The notes under the pieces are model-generated. The model was not told the DNA's origin and ran no database searches. It was given only the letters and a program-made list of their open reading frames with translations. The position numbers were made by a program, and so were the translations under genes. Shown here in pieces: positions 10,615 to 21,017 of a DNA stretch of 64,000 nt (its first letter is position 1; each line of letters begins with the position of its first letter). The DNA is from Nemertoderma westbladi (Eukaryota > Xenacoelomorpha > Nemertodermatida > Nemertodermatidae), in the NCBI GenBank assembly GCA_032718475.1, contig JAUCBJ010007569.1, positions 35,923-99,922 of the forward strand, given 5' to 3'.

Positions 10615-12186
10615 ATGTCGCCCATTGAGTCCGGCGACTCTCAACGTTCACATTGTTCCAGTCATGTAGTCAACGACCTGCTGTGTTATATATGGTGTGC
10701 CCATGTGCAACTCGGTCTGCCACGGGCTGTGATTCTGGACACTATAGACCCTTGGGTAAAGTTTGAGAATGAAACTCTGAAAGAAGCGAAACAGGTACTG
10801 TATGCTATACTTCCATGCGAAGATTCTGTAAAGTTGGCTCAAAGCTTTTCGAAACAGCGGAAAGCTGGTTGTAATATGCGTAAATCTGTCTTATCTGATA
10901 TCCTGGATATGTTGGAATCCTCACACTTTGTGGGTATACCCGACAGCGAGAAACCACTGTTTGTTACTGCTAACCCTGCGATATTACCGCCGTTTGCCCT
11001 GTCAGGTGGCGATTTATCATACATGCTGTTGAAGCTGAGCGAGCTTCAGGACCGAGTAGCAGTCCTGGAGTCTCGTACTCCTGTTCTGCACAACCACCAC
11101 GATGACGGACTTCTCAAATGCTGTACTAGTACCGGTATCATGGAAGTTCCGTTACAGTCTGGTGTCCCTCCACACGTAGACGTGGTTAGTGATTATGCAA
11201 ATGATCGAAATGCCCGATCGGTTATTGATAACACCTGCAGGCAAGGTAGCCCTTCAGTAAACGGTCCGCGTTCGGATATAATGGATGTCACTACATGTAT
11301 TGAGATCGACAGCGAACCGACTCAACGCAGCTACAGTTCAGCTTTCCTTTCAAATCCTGGAAGACCCCGTTACAACGCCAATCAGCAGGGTGTCAGGCGT
11401 CGCCAGCGAGAAGGTCAGATACCAGTCAAGCCTCGAGACCAACAGGCGTCCAAGGCTACCGGTATGTCTTCGAGAAGGTCATATCCTGCCGCTAATGAGA
11501 ACATTTACAATCGATTACTGGATCCGAGGTTGCTATCCGATTGTCCCTCCGAATTTACAGGGAGTGACATCGACGAGCACGATGATGGTACGTGGTTTCG
11601 ACATGACCAATATGGACGGGTCCGCCCAGTTCCTCCAAAGGATCAAGTTACACGAGTTCCGCCCTCGTCAAGGGGGTTTGTGTCAGGTCGCCCTGGTAAC
11701 GGAATCTCCAACCGAGCTACTCCGGGTACCACGTTCAAGTTCGGGACTTCCAAATCCAAGGCGTTCGATACGGTTGCTCCGACGACCTATGTCCACCTAT
11801 CTGGGTGTGGTGCCAACGTAACTGAGAAGCAGATTACAGATCACGTGCTTAATGCCATGAACATCAACATCACTTGTCATAAAATCTCGAGAGAAGGGGG
11901 GCGATTTTCTTCGTTTAAGTTGGGAACCACACCCCAGGAAGAATCTAAGTTACTTGACCCTAATAATTGGCCAGAATACAGCCGTATAAGGGAGTTCGAG
12001 AACAGGTTACCACGGAAACGCGTTGTCAACCGAGAAACAGGACCAATGTCAACCGGCTTGGAACGCCCTCCGGCGTCAACCGGCTCGGAACGGCCTACAA
12101 TCATTCCTACTAGTACTGATAAAGCTGTACCGGTAACTGATCTTCCCTCGCAGCTGGCAGACTCCGTCGGATATCAGCAAGAATAA
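10615..12186 (+). CDS. LINE ORF1 protein (RNA-binding, chaperone-like)
   Basis: 523 residues. The N-terminal part (DLLCYIWCAHVQLGLPRAVI ... LKEAKQVLYAILP) has the look of the N-terminal domain found in ORF1 of many invertebrate CR1/L2-like LINEs. A short heptad-like stretch near residues 135-155 (LLKLSELQDRVAVLES) could be a coiled coil for multimerisation. The middle is low in hydrophobic residues and rich in Arg/Ser. The C-terminal segment at ~395-470 (TYVHLSGCGANVTEKQITDHV ... NNWPEYSRIREF) matches the ORF1 type that ends in an RRM-like fold followed by a W-P-x-x-x-x-I-R-E-F motif. It would bind the element RNA in the cytoplasmic RNP. The ATG at 10615 is the first in a long frame. Confidence 0.75.
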   Translation: MSPIESGDSQRSHCSSHVVNDLLCYIWCAHVQLGLPRAVILDTIDPWVKFENETLKEAKQVLYAILPCEDSVKLAQSFSKQRKAGCNMRKSVLSDILDMLESSHFVGIPDSEKPLFVTANPAILPPFALSGGDLSYMLLKLSELQDRVAVLESRTPVLHNHHDDGLLKCCTSTGIMEVPLQSGVPPHVDVVSDYANDRNARSVIDNTCRQGSPSVNGPRSDIMDVTTCIEIDSEPTQRSYSSAFLSNPGRPRYNANQQGVRRRQREGQIPVKPRDQQASKATGMSSRRSYPAANENIYNRLLDPRLLSDCPSEFTGSDIDEHDDGTWFRHDQYGRVRPVPPKDQVTRVPPSSRGFVSGRPGNGISNRATPGTTFKFGTSKSKAFDTVAPTTYVHLSGCGANVTEKQITDHVLNAMNINITCHKISREGGRFSSFKLGTTPQEESKLLDPNNWPEYSRIREFENRLPRKRVVNRETGPMSTGLERPPASTGSERPTIIPTSTDKAVPVTDLPSQLADSVGYQQE

Positions 12187-12333
12187 TTAAGCAGTATCAA
12201 TTTGATTCGCTTAATTCATTCACGTATATACCACCTTTTATATATCATTGTATATTTTGTATATTTTTGTACTTGTTTATTTTCGTTAATTTTCATATAT
12301 TTCAAATTTCGGCCTATACCTTATTAATTCACA
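12187..12333 (+). other. LINE inter-ORF spacer
   Basis: 147 bp, AT-rich, with stops in all frames. ORF2 must therefore be translated by reinitiation or an internal start rather than by frameshifting. Confidence 0.6.
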
Positions 12334-15189
12334 ATGGATCCAATAAGAATAACAACATATAACTGTAACTCTATACGTACCCCTAAATCGATTTCTACTG
12401 TTAGGAAGTTGTGTGATATTTCGGATATTGTTTTGTTACAAGAGCATCTACTTCCGAAACAGGAATTAAGTTTCCTCTCGAAAATAGATGACAAGTTTAT
12501 CTGTCGAGGCGAATCTCCAGTAGATTTATCCGATGGATTATTGCGCGGCCGTCCACATGGAGGTCTGGCGGTTATGGTAAGGGAAGAAATTTCCTCTTCT
12601 ATTGAGTATTTAAATATAGCGGATGAACGAATAATGGGATTTTATGTAAACCTATCGGATAAATCAAAAATTTTAATATTGAATGTATATTTACCTTTCG
12701 AATCATCTGACAATTTGGATTTGTACTTAGAGTACCTAGGACGCATACAATCAATAATTGATAATGCCCCAACTGTGAAATGCTGTATAGTCGGTGATTT
12801 TAATGCCTCGCCCCAAAAATTATTTTATAGAGAGTTATCTGATTGGTGCGCTAATTGCGGAATTATTTTGTCCGATGTAAAACGATTACCACCACACACG
12901 TTTACATTTGTGAGTGCAGCATTTAGTACCACCTCTTGGTTAGACCATATTGTCAGCACCACCACGTCCGACTCTTTAATTAAGGATGTCGATGTTATTT
13001 ATGATCTAGCTACCATTGATCATATACCTTTAACATTTACTATTGATATTAATGTTAACGCTACGGTAAATACTACGGATAAAAGCGATACTATGATTAC
13101 AAATCCTACTAAGTATATTTGGACTGCAGCTCGGCCGGTGCAACTCGATAATTACCGTAGAAAACTTAATGATTCATTGAATAATATAGAAATACCTGTG
13201 GCCTTCACATGTACCTCCATAAACTGTAATGATGAATCACATGTGAACAATCTTAGTAGTTTGTGGGACCGTATAGTAGGTGCTTTAGTAGAAAGTGCAT
13301 CAACGTCCATACCGAGTAATAATATTAACATGAATTCAAAAAATAGGTACAACGTTCCTGGTTGGAATGATCATGTTAAAGCGCTCTATGAGGAATCTCG
13401 GGATACTTTTATACAGTGGAAAGATGCCGGCTGTCCTCGGCAGGGTAGTCTTCACCATGACTACCTTTCCGCCAGAGCAAATTTTAAACGTATTTTTAGA
13501 CAATGTAAACGATCCGAAAATCAAAAACGGGTCGATAAATTAGCACAATCAAACTTTTCTAAGGACTTTAATTCATTTTGGAAATCCGTGAAGAAAGATA
13601 TTTCGTGCAAAATACCCTTACCCAATGTTGTTAGTGGTGCGACCGGTGAACGAGATATTTGTAGTAATTTTGCAAACGATTTTGAAACATTGTTTAATTG
13701 TAATAAAACTAATGGAATAACTGAGTTTTGTGTTGGCAGTAGCATAAACGAACAACTAAATAAAGTAATGTACACAACTGATATGAATATAAGTGCAGCA
13801 GAAGTCGGATGTGCAATAGCTAATTTAAAATTAGGTAAAGCGATAGGACCAGATAATGTGTCTGGGGAACATTTCATTTACAGTAATAGTAGTAGGCTAA
13901 ATATTTTATTAGCTTTATTTTTCAGTTCTTGTATGGTACATGGTTATTTACCAAGTTCCATTATTCATAGTATTATTGTACCAATCATTAAAGATAAAAA
14001 CGGTGCTATAGATGAGAAATCAAACTATCGGCCCGTTGCTATTTCAACAGCAATAAGTAAGATATTTGAACGTATTTTATTATCTAGAATGCAGTCTTTC
14101 TTAATTTGTAGCGATCACCAATTCTCATATAAGGCAAATAGCGGTACCGAGCTTTGTGTATATACTCTGAAAGAGGTTATTGATTATTACTTAGATAATG
14201 ATACTCCTATGTATATTTGTTTCTTGGATGCATCTAAAGCATTTGACAGAATAGATCACGATAAACTTTTTCAGAAATTAATAAATAGGAATGTACCACT
14301 CTATTTGGTGCGTATTTTAGCCTTTTGGTACCGACATCAAACATTACAAGTGCGCTGGGGTGCTACATATTCCAGAACGTTTGCAGTGTTTAATGGCGTG
14401 AAGCAAGGCGGAATATTATCTGGTTATTTATTTAATGTTTACATGGACGACTTATCCCGTAAACTTATAATGGCTAATGTAGGTTGTTCAATTAATGGTC
14501 AAAGGATTAATCATACAATGTATGCAGACGACATTGGTTTAATGTCAAATTCACTTATAGGTTTACAAAAGTTAGTTAATGTGTGTCAGGATTATGCCAT
14601 TTCACATTCTATATTGTTTAATTTAAAGAAGACTAAGGTAATGTTTTTGTGCCCGAAATCTTGTAACTTAAGTACAATAGCTCCAATATATTTATACCAG
14701 CGTGTTATTTCTAGAACTGATAAATTTACATATTTGGGTCATATAATACACGAATCACGTGATGATGATCTTGACATAAAGAAACAAATAGGTAGTATGT
14801 ACGCCCGTACAAATACGTTGTTTAGAAAATTCAGTACCTGTACCGTTGCAGTGAAAGTTCGTTTATTTCTAGCGTTTATAACTCCACTATATTGTAATGC
14901 TCTATGGTCACGTAGGAACTATTCATCTGTTGTCTATAATCGGTTAAGGGTAGCATACAATAATGCAGCAAGAAAGCTATTTTTCATCTCTGTAGGTTCT
15001 AGTATGTCATATTTCTTTGGTTGCAACAATATTTCGTGCTTCATTCATTTACGTTACAAATCAATTCAAAGTTTATTTCGTAGGATAAAATGTTCCAGTA
15101 ATTATATTGTAAATGCTGTATATCGTTACACCGCGTTGCATAGTTCTAGAATTTTTGAAATGTGCAATTCCGAAAATCTGTTAATTTAG
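12334..15189 (+). CDS. LINE ORF2: endonuclease and reverse transcriptase
   Basis: 951 residues, no internal stop. The N-terminal apurinic-like (EEP) endonuclease starts with RITTYNCNSIRT and has the catalytic signatures LLQEH (Glu36), IVGDFNASPQ and the late IDHIPLTF His-containing box. The reverse transcriptase covers about residues 500-780. It shows KAIGPDN, KSNYRPVAI, FLDASKAFDRID (first catalytic Asp), NGVKQGGILSGYLFNVYMDDL and the active-site MYADDIGLMS. A Cys/His-containing tail follows (NALWSRRNY ... FFGCNNISCFIHLRYKSIQS). These residues are what target-primed reverse transcription needs: DNA nicking and cDNA synthesis at the target in the nucleus. Clade assignment to the CR1/L2 side of the Jockey superfamily is by resemblance, not by tree. 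Confidence 0.85.
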   Translation: MDPIRITTYNCNSIRTPKSISTVRKLCDISDIVLLQEHLLPKQELSFLSKIDDKFICRGESPVDLSDGLLRGRPHGGLAVMVREEISSSIEYLNIADERIMGFYVNLSDKSKILILNVYLPFESSDNLDLYLEYLGRIQSIIDNAPTVKCCIVGDFNASPQKLFYRELSDWCANCGIILSDVKRLPPHTFTFVSAAFSTTSWLDHIVSTTTSDSLIKDVDVIYDLATIDHIPLTFTIDINVNATVNTTDKSDTMITNPTKYIWTAARPVQLDNYRRKLNDSLNNIEIPVAFTCTSINCNDESHVNNLSSLWDRIVGALVESASTSIPSNNINMNSKNRYNVPGWNDHVKALYEESRDTFIQWKDAGCPRQGSLHHDYLSARANFKRIFRQCKRSENQKRVDKLAQSNFSKDFNSFWKSVKKDISCKIPLPNVVSGATGERDICSNFANDFETLFNCNKTNGITEFCVGSSINEQLNKVMYTTDMNISAAEVGCAIANLKLGKAIGPDNVSGEHFIYSNSSRLNILLALFFSSCMVHGYLPSSIIHSIIVPIIKDKNGAIDEKSNYRPVAISTAISKIFERILLSRMQSFLICSDHQFSYKANSGTELCVYTLKEVIDYYLDNDTPMYICFLDASKAFDRIDHDKLFQKLINRNVPLYLVRILAFWYRHQTLQVRWGATYSRTFAVFNGVKQGGILSGYLFNVYMDDLSRKLIMANVGCSINGQRINHTMYADDIGLMSNSLIGLQKLVNVCQDYAISHSILFNLKKTKVMFLCPKSCNLSTIAPIYLYQRVISRTDKFTYLGHIIHESRDDDLDIKKQIGSMYARTNTLFRKFSTCTVAVKVRLFLAFITPLYCNALWSRRNYSSVVYNRLRVAYNNAARKLFFISVGSSMSYFFGCNNISCFIHLRYKSIQSLFRRIKCSSNYIVNAVYRYTALHSSRIFEMCNSENLLI

Positions 15190-15370
15190 CGAAATTTAAT
15201 TTAGCGAATTATTAGTATTACTAAGTACATACATACATAATCAATTGAATACTTAATATTTAATTATTGTGCTGTAACGTAGGTAGACGATATGGGCTGA
15301 TTGTGCGATTATAATATAATATTTTCCATATGTTGCCTGCGGTAAATAAAGAAATAAATAAATAAATAAA
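15190..15370 (+). other. LINE 3' UTR and AAAT-type tail
   Basis: Short AT-rich 3' UTR with a duplicated GCGAAT/AAATTTAATTTAGCGA phrase after the stop, ending in AAATAAAGAAATAAATAAAT repeats (15343-15370). Such simple-repeat tails are typical of CR1/L2-like LINEs. Confidence 0.6.
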
Positions 15371-15383
15371 TGTTGTATTTTTA

Positions 15384-15618
15384 AGGATCGAAAATAACCT
15401 CCATAGAAACCAAGATAAGAAATTTTCAGATCACTTTTTAGTGACGTCAAATATGTAGCATCCAATCACAGCCGATTTTCAAAATTGGCTTCCCGCGCTT
15501 ACTTAAACTCGCCATTTCGTATTTTCACAAAAAAACAAACACCGACACTCGATTCACAGCACCTCTGTTACCCATTATTGAATTGTTTCTAGCCAACAAT
15601 ATTTTCGCGCACCAACCG
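15384..15618 (-). repeat. Interspersed ~230 bp repeat, right inverted copy
   Basis: Reverse complement of 9852-10080 at high identity. TGACGTCA is at 15442-15449, CCAAT at 15462-15466 and CTTCCCGCGC at 15489-15498. It begins only about a dozen bases after the LINE tail. TTTTAAGGATCGAAAA at about 15380-15395 recurs at about 15901-15916, a possible target-site duplication for a unit of ~0.5 kb. Confidence 0.7.
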
Positions 15619-17753
15619 TATTGTAAGTAACTCCAATTGACAATTAGTGAAATGTTGCAGTGACTCTAATGACATGAAATTATTCAACAACTATATAGCC
15701 ATATTGATAAATAAATAACGATTTATTGATAAAAATTTGCGTTTCCAATTTTCCAATACTTGATTGTGGTTTCAAGCCAATGGTGGTTATACACACATCC
15801 AATACATCCAGAGTGTTATTGCCGTTCTCCCAGTACCTGTAAAAAGTATCAAATTAACTCCGCTATCTTTTATCTTAACATATATAATTAAAATTACGAA
15901 TTTTAAGGATCGAAAAATATCGCGTTATTTTGGCCCTTTTTTTTAATTTTTTTGGGGCCAAAAAAACCCCTTCTCAAAAGATTAAGAAAAAAATTACGGC
16001 AAAGAATATAACAATTTTATTGAATTTGGACCACTAGAACCGAAGTTAGAGCGATTTTAGTGAAAAAATAAAAATAATTTTTTTTGCAAAAAATTAAGAA
16101 TGGTCAATATTGGATTTCGAACCCGCGAACTTAGGTTTCATTAACGTGATTGATAACCACTAGACTATGTGACCAAGAGAATTTGAAATTTTCGAGTGAC
16201 TATTTTTAAACATCAATAACTTCGGTTCTACTGGGCCGTTTGATCTGAAACTTTTTTCATTGGATAGAGGATAGATTGTAGTGAGTGAAATAGGATACAA
16301 CTTGGGAAAAGACTTATGTGCACTTAGTGCAAAATGCACTTAAATAGTGAACATTTTTTCGATATTCCAAACACTATTATTTCCAGTTCTATTCATCGTA
16401 TAATGTTATTTTTTGGATTAAAATATAGTTTGGAATGATTTCTAACTATAATCGTAACATTTGTTTAACTTTTTATGTCTATAAAGTGACTTAAAATGTC
16501 CATGAATATGGTCCAAAATCGCAAATATCGACATTTATTAAATTGGATTTTTGACACTTTTAGCGACTGACACATGATCATACACCATCGTAGATCGGTA
16601 GAGGATAAACATAAGTTTGTTAAATAAGAGCCACCATTACGATCTGCTAAAGTGCACTTGTACAAATAAGTGTGCAAAAGTGCAAATTTTTTAATAAGGT
16701 CAAATTATATAGTATTGGGTTCTTTTCTTTGCAGATACTTTATTTTCATATTAATATGTTGTTTGAACCTTACTGAGCGCATTAGGGGATATGCGTACAA
16801 ATAACCGGCCCTTATGCGGCTTCGATTGGGTAAATTAATAAAACATAAGGTTGTATAGTATAATATTCTAAAAACCAGTGTGATATTAAATGCACTTTAA
16901 ATAATAAATAGAAATCAAATAACAAATGGACCACACAATTAAAAACTCGCACAATTTTGTACTTATTATATCGCTTCAAATTAATTCAACAGTGGATATT
17001 TGGGGGAAGGGGGAAGTTACAGTGTGCATTCGGGGGAAGTTTGGTGAACTGCATTTATGCAGTGAATACAAACTTCCCCCTTGGATATATCATATACTTA
17101 AGACATGCTAGGGTGACGGGGAAATATTTGTTACTGTCACACTTTGCTTCCATTTATCCTATCCTTTATTATTACCCCAGTCAGATAAGAGATAATAAAT
17201 CAGTAAAAACTAAACTAAACTGTCTTTCATGCAAACAAATTTCTAACTAAAGACGGGTGAATGACCATGACCATGGAAATAATTTTAAATATAATTGTAT
17301 ATCAACTATTTGGGGAGGCTTCCAAGTTAAACCCGAAAAGAATTATTTTGTTACATATATAGTAAATAACGTTGTATGTTCTTCTTCCTCTCATAATAAA
17401 ATATAAATGAAATATCTCAGATCGCTATGCCCTGTAACATTTCACAACCAAAATATTTAAGTGTGAAAAGTGTAGGCCTACCACACTCCGCCCAAACAAC
17501 CGCAAACGCATAGCCAACAAATTTAACAAAAGGTTACATACATGTTGGGTTCATGACGAGATGAGTGAAAATTGATCGCGTAATATAAAGTAAAAAATTA
17601 AGAGACGGGCTGGCTCTCCTCCACTTTCTTACCCAATGGATATGTTGTTGTAATAGTCTAATATTGGGGCGGCTTTCTCTCGTTGTAATGCTAACATTGC
17701 CTGGCTATTGCACTGCTAGTTATTTTTTAATTTTTATAAACATATTCATTCAG
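15619..17753. other. AT-rich spacer upstream of the Six exon
   Basis: No exon of the SIX domain could be recognised here. Visible items are a SINE head (16105-16180, minus strand), two patches rich in AGTGCACTT/AAGTGCA phrases near 16318-16350 and 16645-16690, and runs of A and T. This is probably intron of the Six1/2 gene, because the downstream exon starts with an acceptor site. Confidence 0.5.
16105..16180 (-). repeat. tRNA-derived SINE head
   Basis: Read on the minus strand it starts GGTCACATAGTCTAGTGGTTA (A-box-like). After about 35 bases it has GGTTCGAAATCC, a B box with one extra A, and then TTGACC, which pairs with the first bases. The D and acceptor parts look like tRNA but no good anticodon stem forms, so it is not a functional tRNA. 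Confidence 0.5.
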
Positions 17754-17927
17754 GTGCAGTTGGTAAGTATAGAATCAGGAGAAAGTTTCCCTTACCGAGA
17801 ACCATATGGGACGGTGAGGAAATGAGTTATTGTTTCAAGGAGAAATCGAGGAATATGCTGAGAGATTGGTACACTCACAGTCCATACCCAAGTCCACGAG
17901 AGAAACGAGAACTGGCAGAAAGTACCG
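17754..17927 (+). CDS. Six1/2 homeobox gene, internal exon (SIX domain end and homeodomain helices 1-2)
   Basis: 174 bp between an acceptor (CATATTCATTCAG) and a donor (GTGAGT at 17928). Read with the first two bases finishing a Gly codon, it encodes [20 protein letters not shown], then [19 protein letters not shown] and [17 protein letters not shown], and ends with the first base of another Gly codon. This is the junction of SIX domain and homeodomain in Six1/2 proteins. The ETSY-type tetrapeptide that separates Six1/2 from Six3/6 and Six4/5 is here EMSY. There is no stop and every framework residue expected of the family is present, so the exon appears to be under selection. Both flanking introns are phase 1. 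The upstream exon(s) with the start codon and most of the SIX domain were not found in the window. Six1/2 proteins are nuclear transcription factors that work with Eyes absent in sensory organ and muscle development. Confidence 0.93.
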
Positions 17928-18222
17928 GTGAGTTAGTAAGCCTAATAATTACTAGAGCAGTGGATGGGTTCATTACGATGGAAGAGCACCACCCATTGTG
18001 GTGTGGTGAATAGGTATTCTGGCTTAAGAAGCCTAAATGGGTCCCAAGCCAAGGTAAGATGACCTCGGTTCTTGGCAACCAAGGAAGGTAATTACGTCCA
18101 CCCCTTCCCGTCATTCCGACAGCGGCTCCAGTAGGGATGGTTTCTCCACAGTTAGATAGAGATCGCCGAACAATGTCATTTAACATGCTGTGGCAGGGAT
18201 GGTGCCCAGCGCTATTATATTA

Positions 18223-18291
18223 TTCATTGTTGACCAAAATATTTCGGGTATGTCTAATAGACATACCCGAAATATTTTGGTCAACAATGAA
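18223..18291. repeat. Perfect 33 bp inverted repeat with 3 bp loop
   Basis: Arms 18223-18255 and 18259-18291 are exact reverse complements around AAT; the left arm starts TTCATTGTTGACC. A short run of TGTCTA-like hexamers follows (about 18292-18312). The zero-mismatch stem implies a recent origin, or maintenance by gene conversion or selection. It could be a foldback transposon or the stem of a small-RNA hairpin. Confidence 0.95.
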
Positions 18292-18312
18292 TGTCTATGT
18301 CTATGTCTACGT

Positions 18313-19196
18313 CTGCAACTGAGAAACAAAGAAGGCAAAGGAAGGAGGAAAGGTAGGTCTTTTGGCCAATATCCCGAAAGCTCAATCTTGAAAACCCTAG
18401 CTTGGAAGCAAGAATGGGGGAAACAAGAATGTAAAGATTGCGTTGTAGGAAAAATATCTGAATTAAGAAAATCATTCATTCAGAATAGAGGTTTCTACTT
18501 AATAAGAAAGTGAATTAACACCAACGGTGCTTAGTTAACTAAGCACCGATGACTGAAACTATAGGCCTACGTAAAAGTGTAATACAAATTAAAGAAAAGG
18601 TAATTGAATTTGTCAACAGCGATGAATTATCTAAGCCATAATCCCTTATCTGGAAAATCTTACATTTCCAAATATCATAATTTTAATTTTGTAGATACTG
18701 GCCTAAAAAGCAACTTTGAGCAATGAATTTTGACCCGTCACTGTATTTTGGCTGAATCAATACACAGTTACTGGTAGAATCTCTAATCGAACAGCTTTGG
18801 ATGAACTATGACATTACATGGAGGATTGAATTACTTGTAATGCTATGTCCCTCCCCCCACCCTGTATTGTCATAGTTCTTCTACAGTTGTTCTACGCGTA
18901 CCCCCTCCTTTGGTAAAATTTTCACATTTTTGGTTTTCTATTGCATCTGATGCAGAATTTAATGGGGAGTTCAAATCTTAAAACGGTTTGGCGAGATCTT
19001 TTTTAGTTCTCGAGTTATCGCTGTCTTTCCGTCTATCAGATTCAGAAGACAGACAGACAGACCAAATGTCAGACAGACATTAGATACCACCAAACATTAA
19101 AACTGACATCATAAATGAAAACACCGACCCCGAAAACCCCCACATTGATAATTTTAATGAGTTGGTATGAAGCCATAGTGTCAAACATTACTGACC
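18313..19196. other. Intronic spacer
   Basis: No gene or clear repeat structure beyond a short CAGACAGACAGAC run near 19051-19080. I see nothing else to support. Confidence 0.4.
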
Positions 19197-20361
19197 GATT
19201 AACAGACTACAGACAGTCATGTTTGAGCGGGAGCGGGAATGTTCAAACTTCAAAGCAAATTATCTCGGAATTACATTTCACGATATTTCCATTTTCCAAA
19301 ATACTACTCCTCCGCCGCTTTTCACCCAAATTCGAGAATTTATGGCTCGTTTGAAAGGTTTTTTGAACATCGTGAAAATTATCCAGCACTTTTAAAAATT
19401 TTTTTTTTTTATATTAATGAAAATTGTAATTAATTTTAATTATTTAATTTAATTAATTTACTTAAAAATTTAAAATTTAAAAAATCGGCTGGGTAATTTT
19501 AGTAGAAACGAAGGTGCTGAGTCTAAAAAAGTTGGTTTCAAAAAAATTGGATAAATATTAAGGGACTAGTAGTGTTTTTAGTGAAATATTTAATTCCACC
19601 ACTCGCCGCTGAGGGACGCAAAAAAAATTTAAAATTTCCATTTTTTTTCTCTTTGGCCTACCCCACGTTGGCTGAACACCACATAAGTGATATTCACCTA
19701 CAACACGAAGTTAGAGCTGTTTAAAAAAACTCTTCTGAGGGGGTACCCCCCCCCCCCCCCCCCCCCCTTAATGATATGTAATTTTTTGGTGAAATCTCCA
19801 ACTTAAAGGGGATGGGTGGGGGGTATCCCCCTAGCCACTTTTTTGAAATGTTTGGAATGGTCATTACCTTAGGTTAGAGTTTAATATAACAATTTTATTG
19901 TCGCCAGCCTATGTCTGGAAGACCAAATAGTCTCCAAACGTAAATTCGAAAATTTTTGGCCTCGCCCTACCGACTGGCGGCGGAATTGAGAATTTAACTA
20001 AAAACACTACTAGTCCCTCAATCTTGGTCAGAATTTCTTGAAATCAACTTTTTTGAATTCAGCAAGATCGATCGATTTATTTTATATAATTTTTAATTAG
20101 CTAATTATAAAAAAATGAATTAATAATTAAGTAATTTTAATTATTTTGATTAAAATCAGCGATTACATGAAATATAAAATTTTTTTCTAAATTCTATAAA
20201 ATGAATGTTAAAGACTTGCCAAAACCCTTTCGAATAAGCATAAAATCATGAGATTTGGTTGAATAATGGCGGAGGAGTAGTGTTTTAAAAAGAAAAAATG
20301 TCATTCTGAGATAATTGCCTTTAATGTTTGAACCTTCTTGCGCCAAAACTGTCTGTTAATA
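19197..20361. mobile_element. Long foldback element (inverted arms of ~450 bp)
   Basis: Outer segments face each other: ATTAACAGAC near 19197 and GTCTGTTAAT near 20355; TTATCTCGGAATTACATT near 19260 and TGTCATTCTGAGATAA near 20300; TACTACTCCTCCGCC near 19302 and GGCGGAGGAGTAGT near 20270; and GGGACTAGTAGTGTTTTTAGT near 19562 with ACTAAAAACACTACTAGTCCC near 20000. The arms are diverged. The centre holds a run of about 22 C. No transposase is present, so it is non-autonomous. Confidence 0.75.
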
Positions 20362-21017
20362 TGTAATAATCTCTGTCAATTAAATCTAGTAACAAGAAAG
20401 CACAAAACAAAACCTAAGATTTTTAACATGGAGGTTTTCCTGGTCGCTTATATCATCGCCATATTTGGCAGACAAATTTAGTGAAACCATCAAACAGTGA
20501 CTTAATGCAGCATATCGTATCGCGGATCCCAGGGGCCTCAAGGATCTTACACGTGATGCGTGGGCGGGAGACAATCGAATTTTTCGGTGTATTAACAGCA
20601 CCCCATAGCTTTATGCTATATTGAGTAGGTATACACTATTCAGGTATCAAAACCATCTATGTATACAACTACAATCGTTGGTTGTGAGGATCGTAAATGT
20701 ATAATTTGGAGACTAAAATTAGAAGATGAAAGCAATATTTATCTTTGAAGATGCTAATTGGATATTTACATATGAATAATCCATATCATTAATTATAACA
20801 GGCAAACAATAAAATTATGATCGGTGTTTCTCAGAATTTCAGCATTTGTCCTTCTACTCACATTCTGAATCGTTGCAACAATCTCTGGAAATTCAATGGT
20901 TGACCACCACATTTCCTCAATCCAGCCAGCTGCCATAGAACATGATTATGCACAAACTGAACATTTCTGTGGTAGCAGTGGCCAGTAAGACTTATTGGTA
21001 ATGCACACCGTTTTTAG
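20362..21017. other. Intronic spacer
   Basis: No recognisable gene or repeat. Confidence 0.4.

Larger units (their letters stand above)
10081..15370 (+). mobile_element. Complete two-ORF non-LTR retrotransposon, CR1/L2/Jockey-like
   Basis: It contains ORF1 (10615-12186) and ORF2 (12334-15189), separated by 147 bp, followed by a 3' UTR ending in an AAAT-type microsatellite tail at about 15343-15370. Both ORFs are uninterrupted, which suggests a young insertion. The 5' end is uncertain and lies between the left inverted repeat and 10614. Long inverted copies of another repeat flank the element; they are not part of known LINE structure. Confidence 0.8.

Noticed and set aside
15619-17753. Search for the upstream SIX-domain exon on the + strand
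   Set aside because: I saw acceptor-like tracts (for example before 16734) but no translation resembling the SIX domain. The missing exon is probably left of the window.
18137-18513. Overlapping ORFs on both strands with the shared peptide IPEIFWSTMN
   Set aside because: The shared peptide comes from the two arms of the perfect hairpin read in opposite directions; there is no independent evidence of coding.
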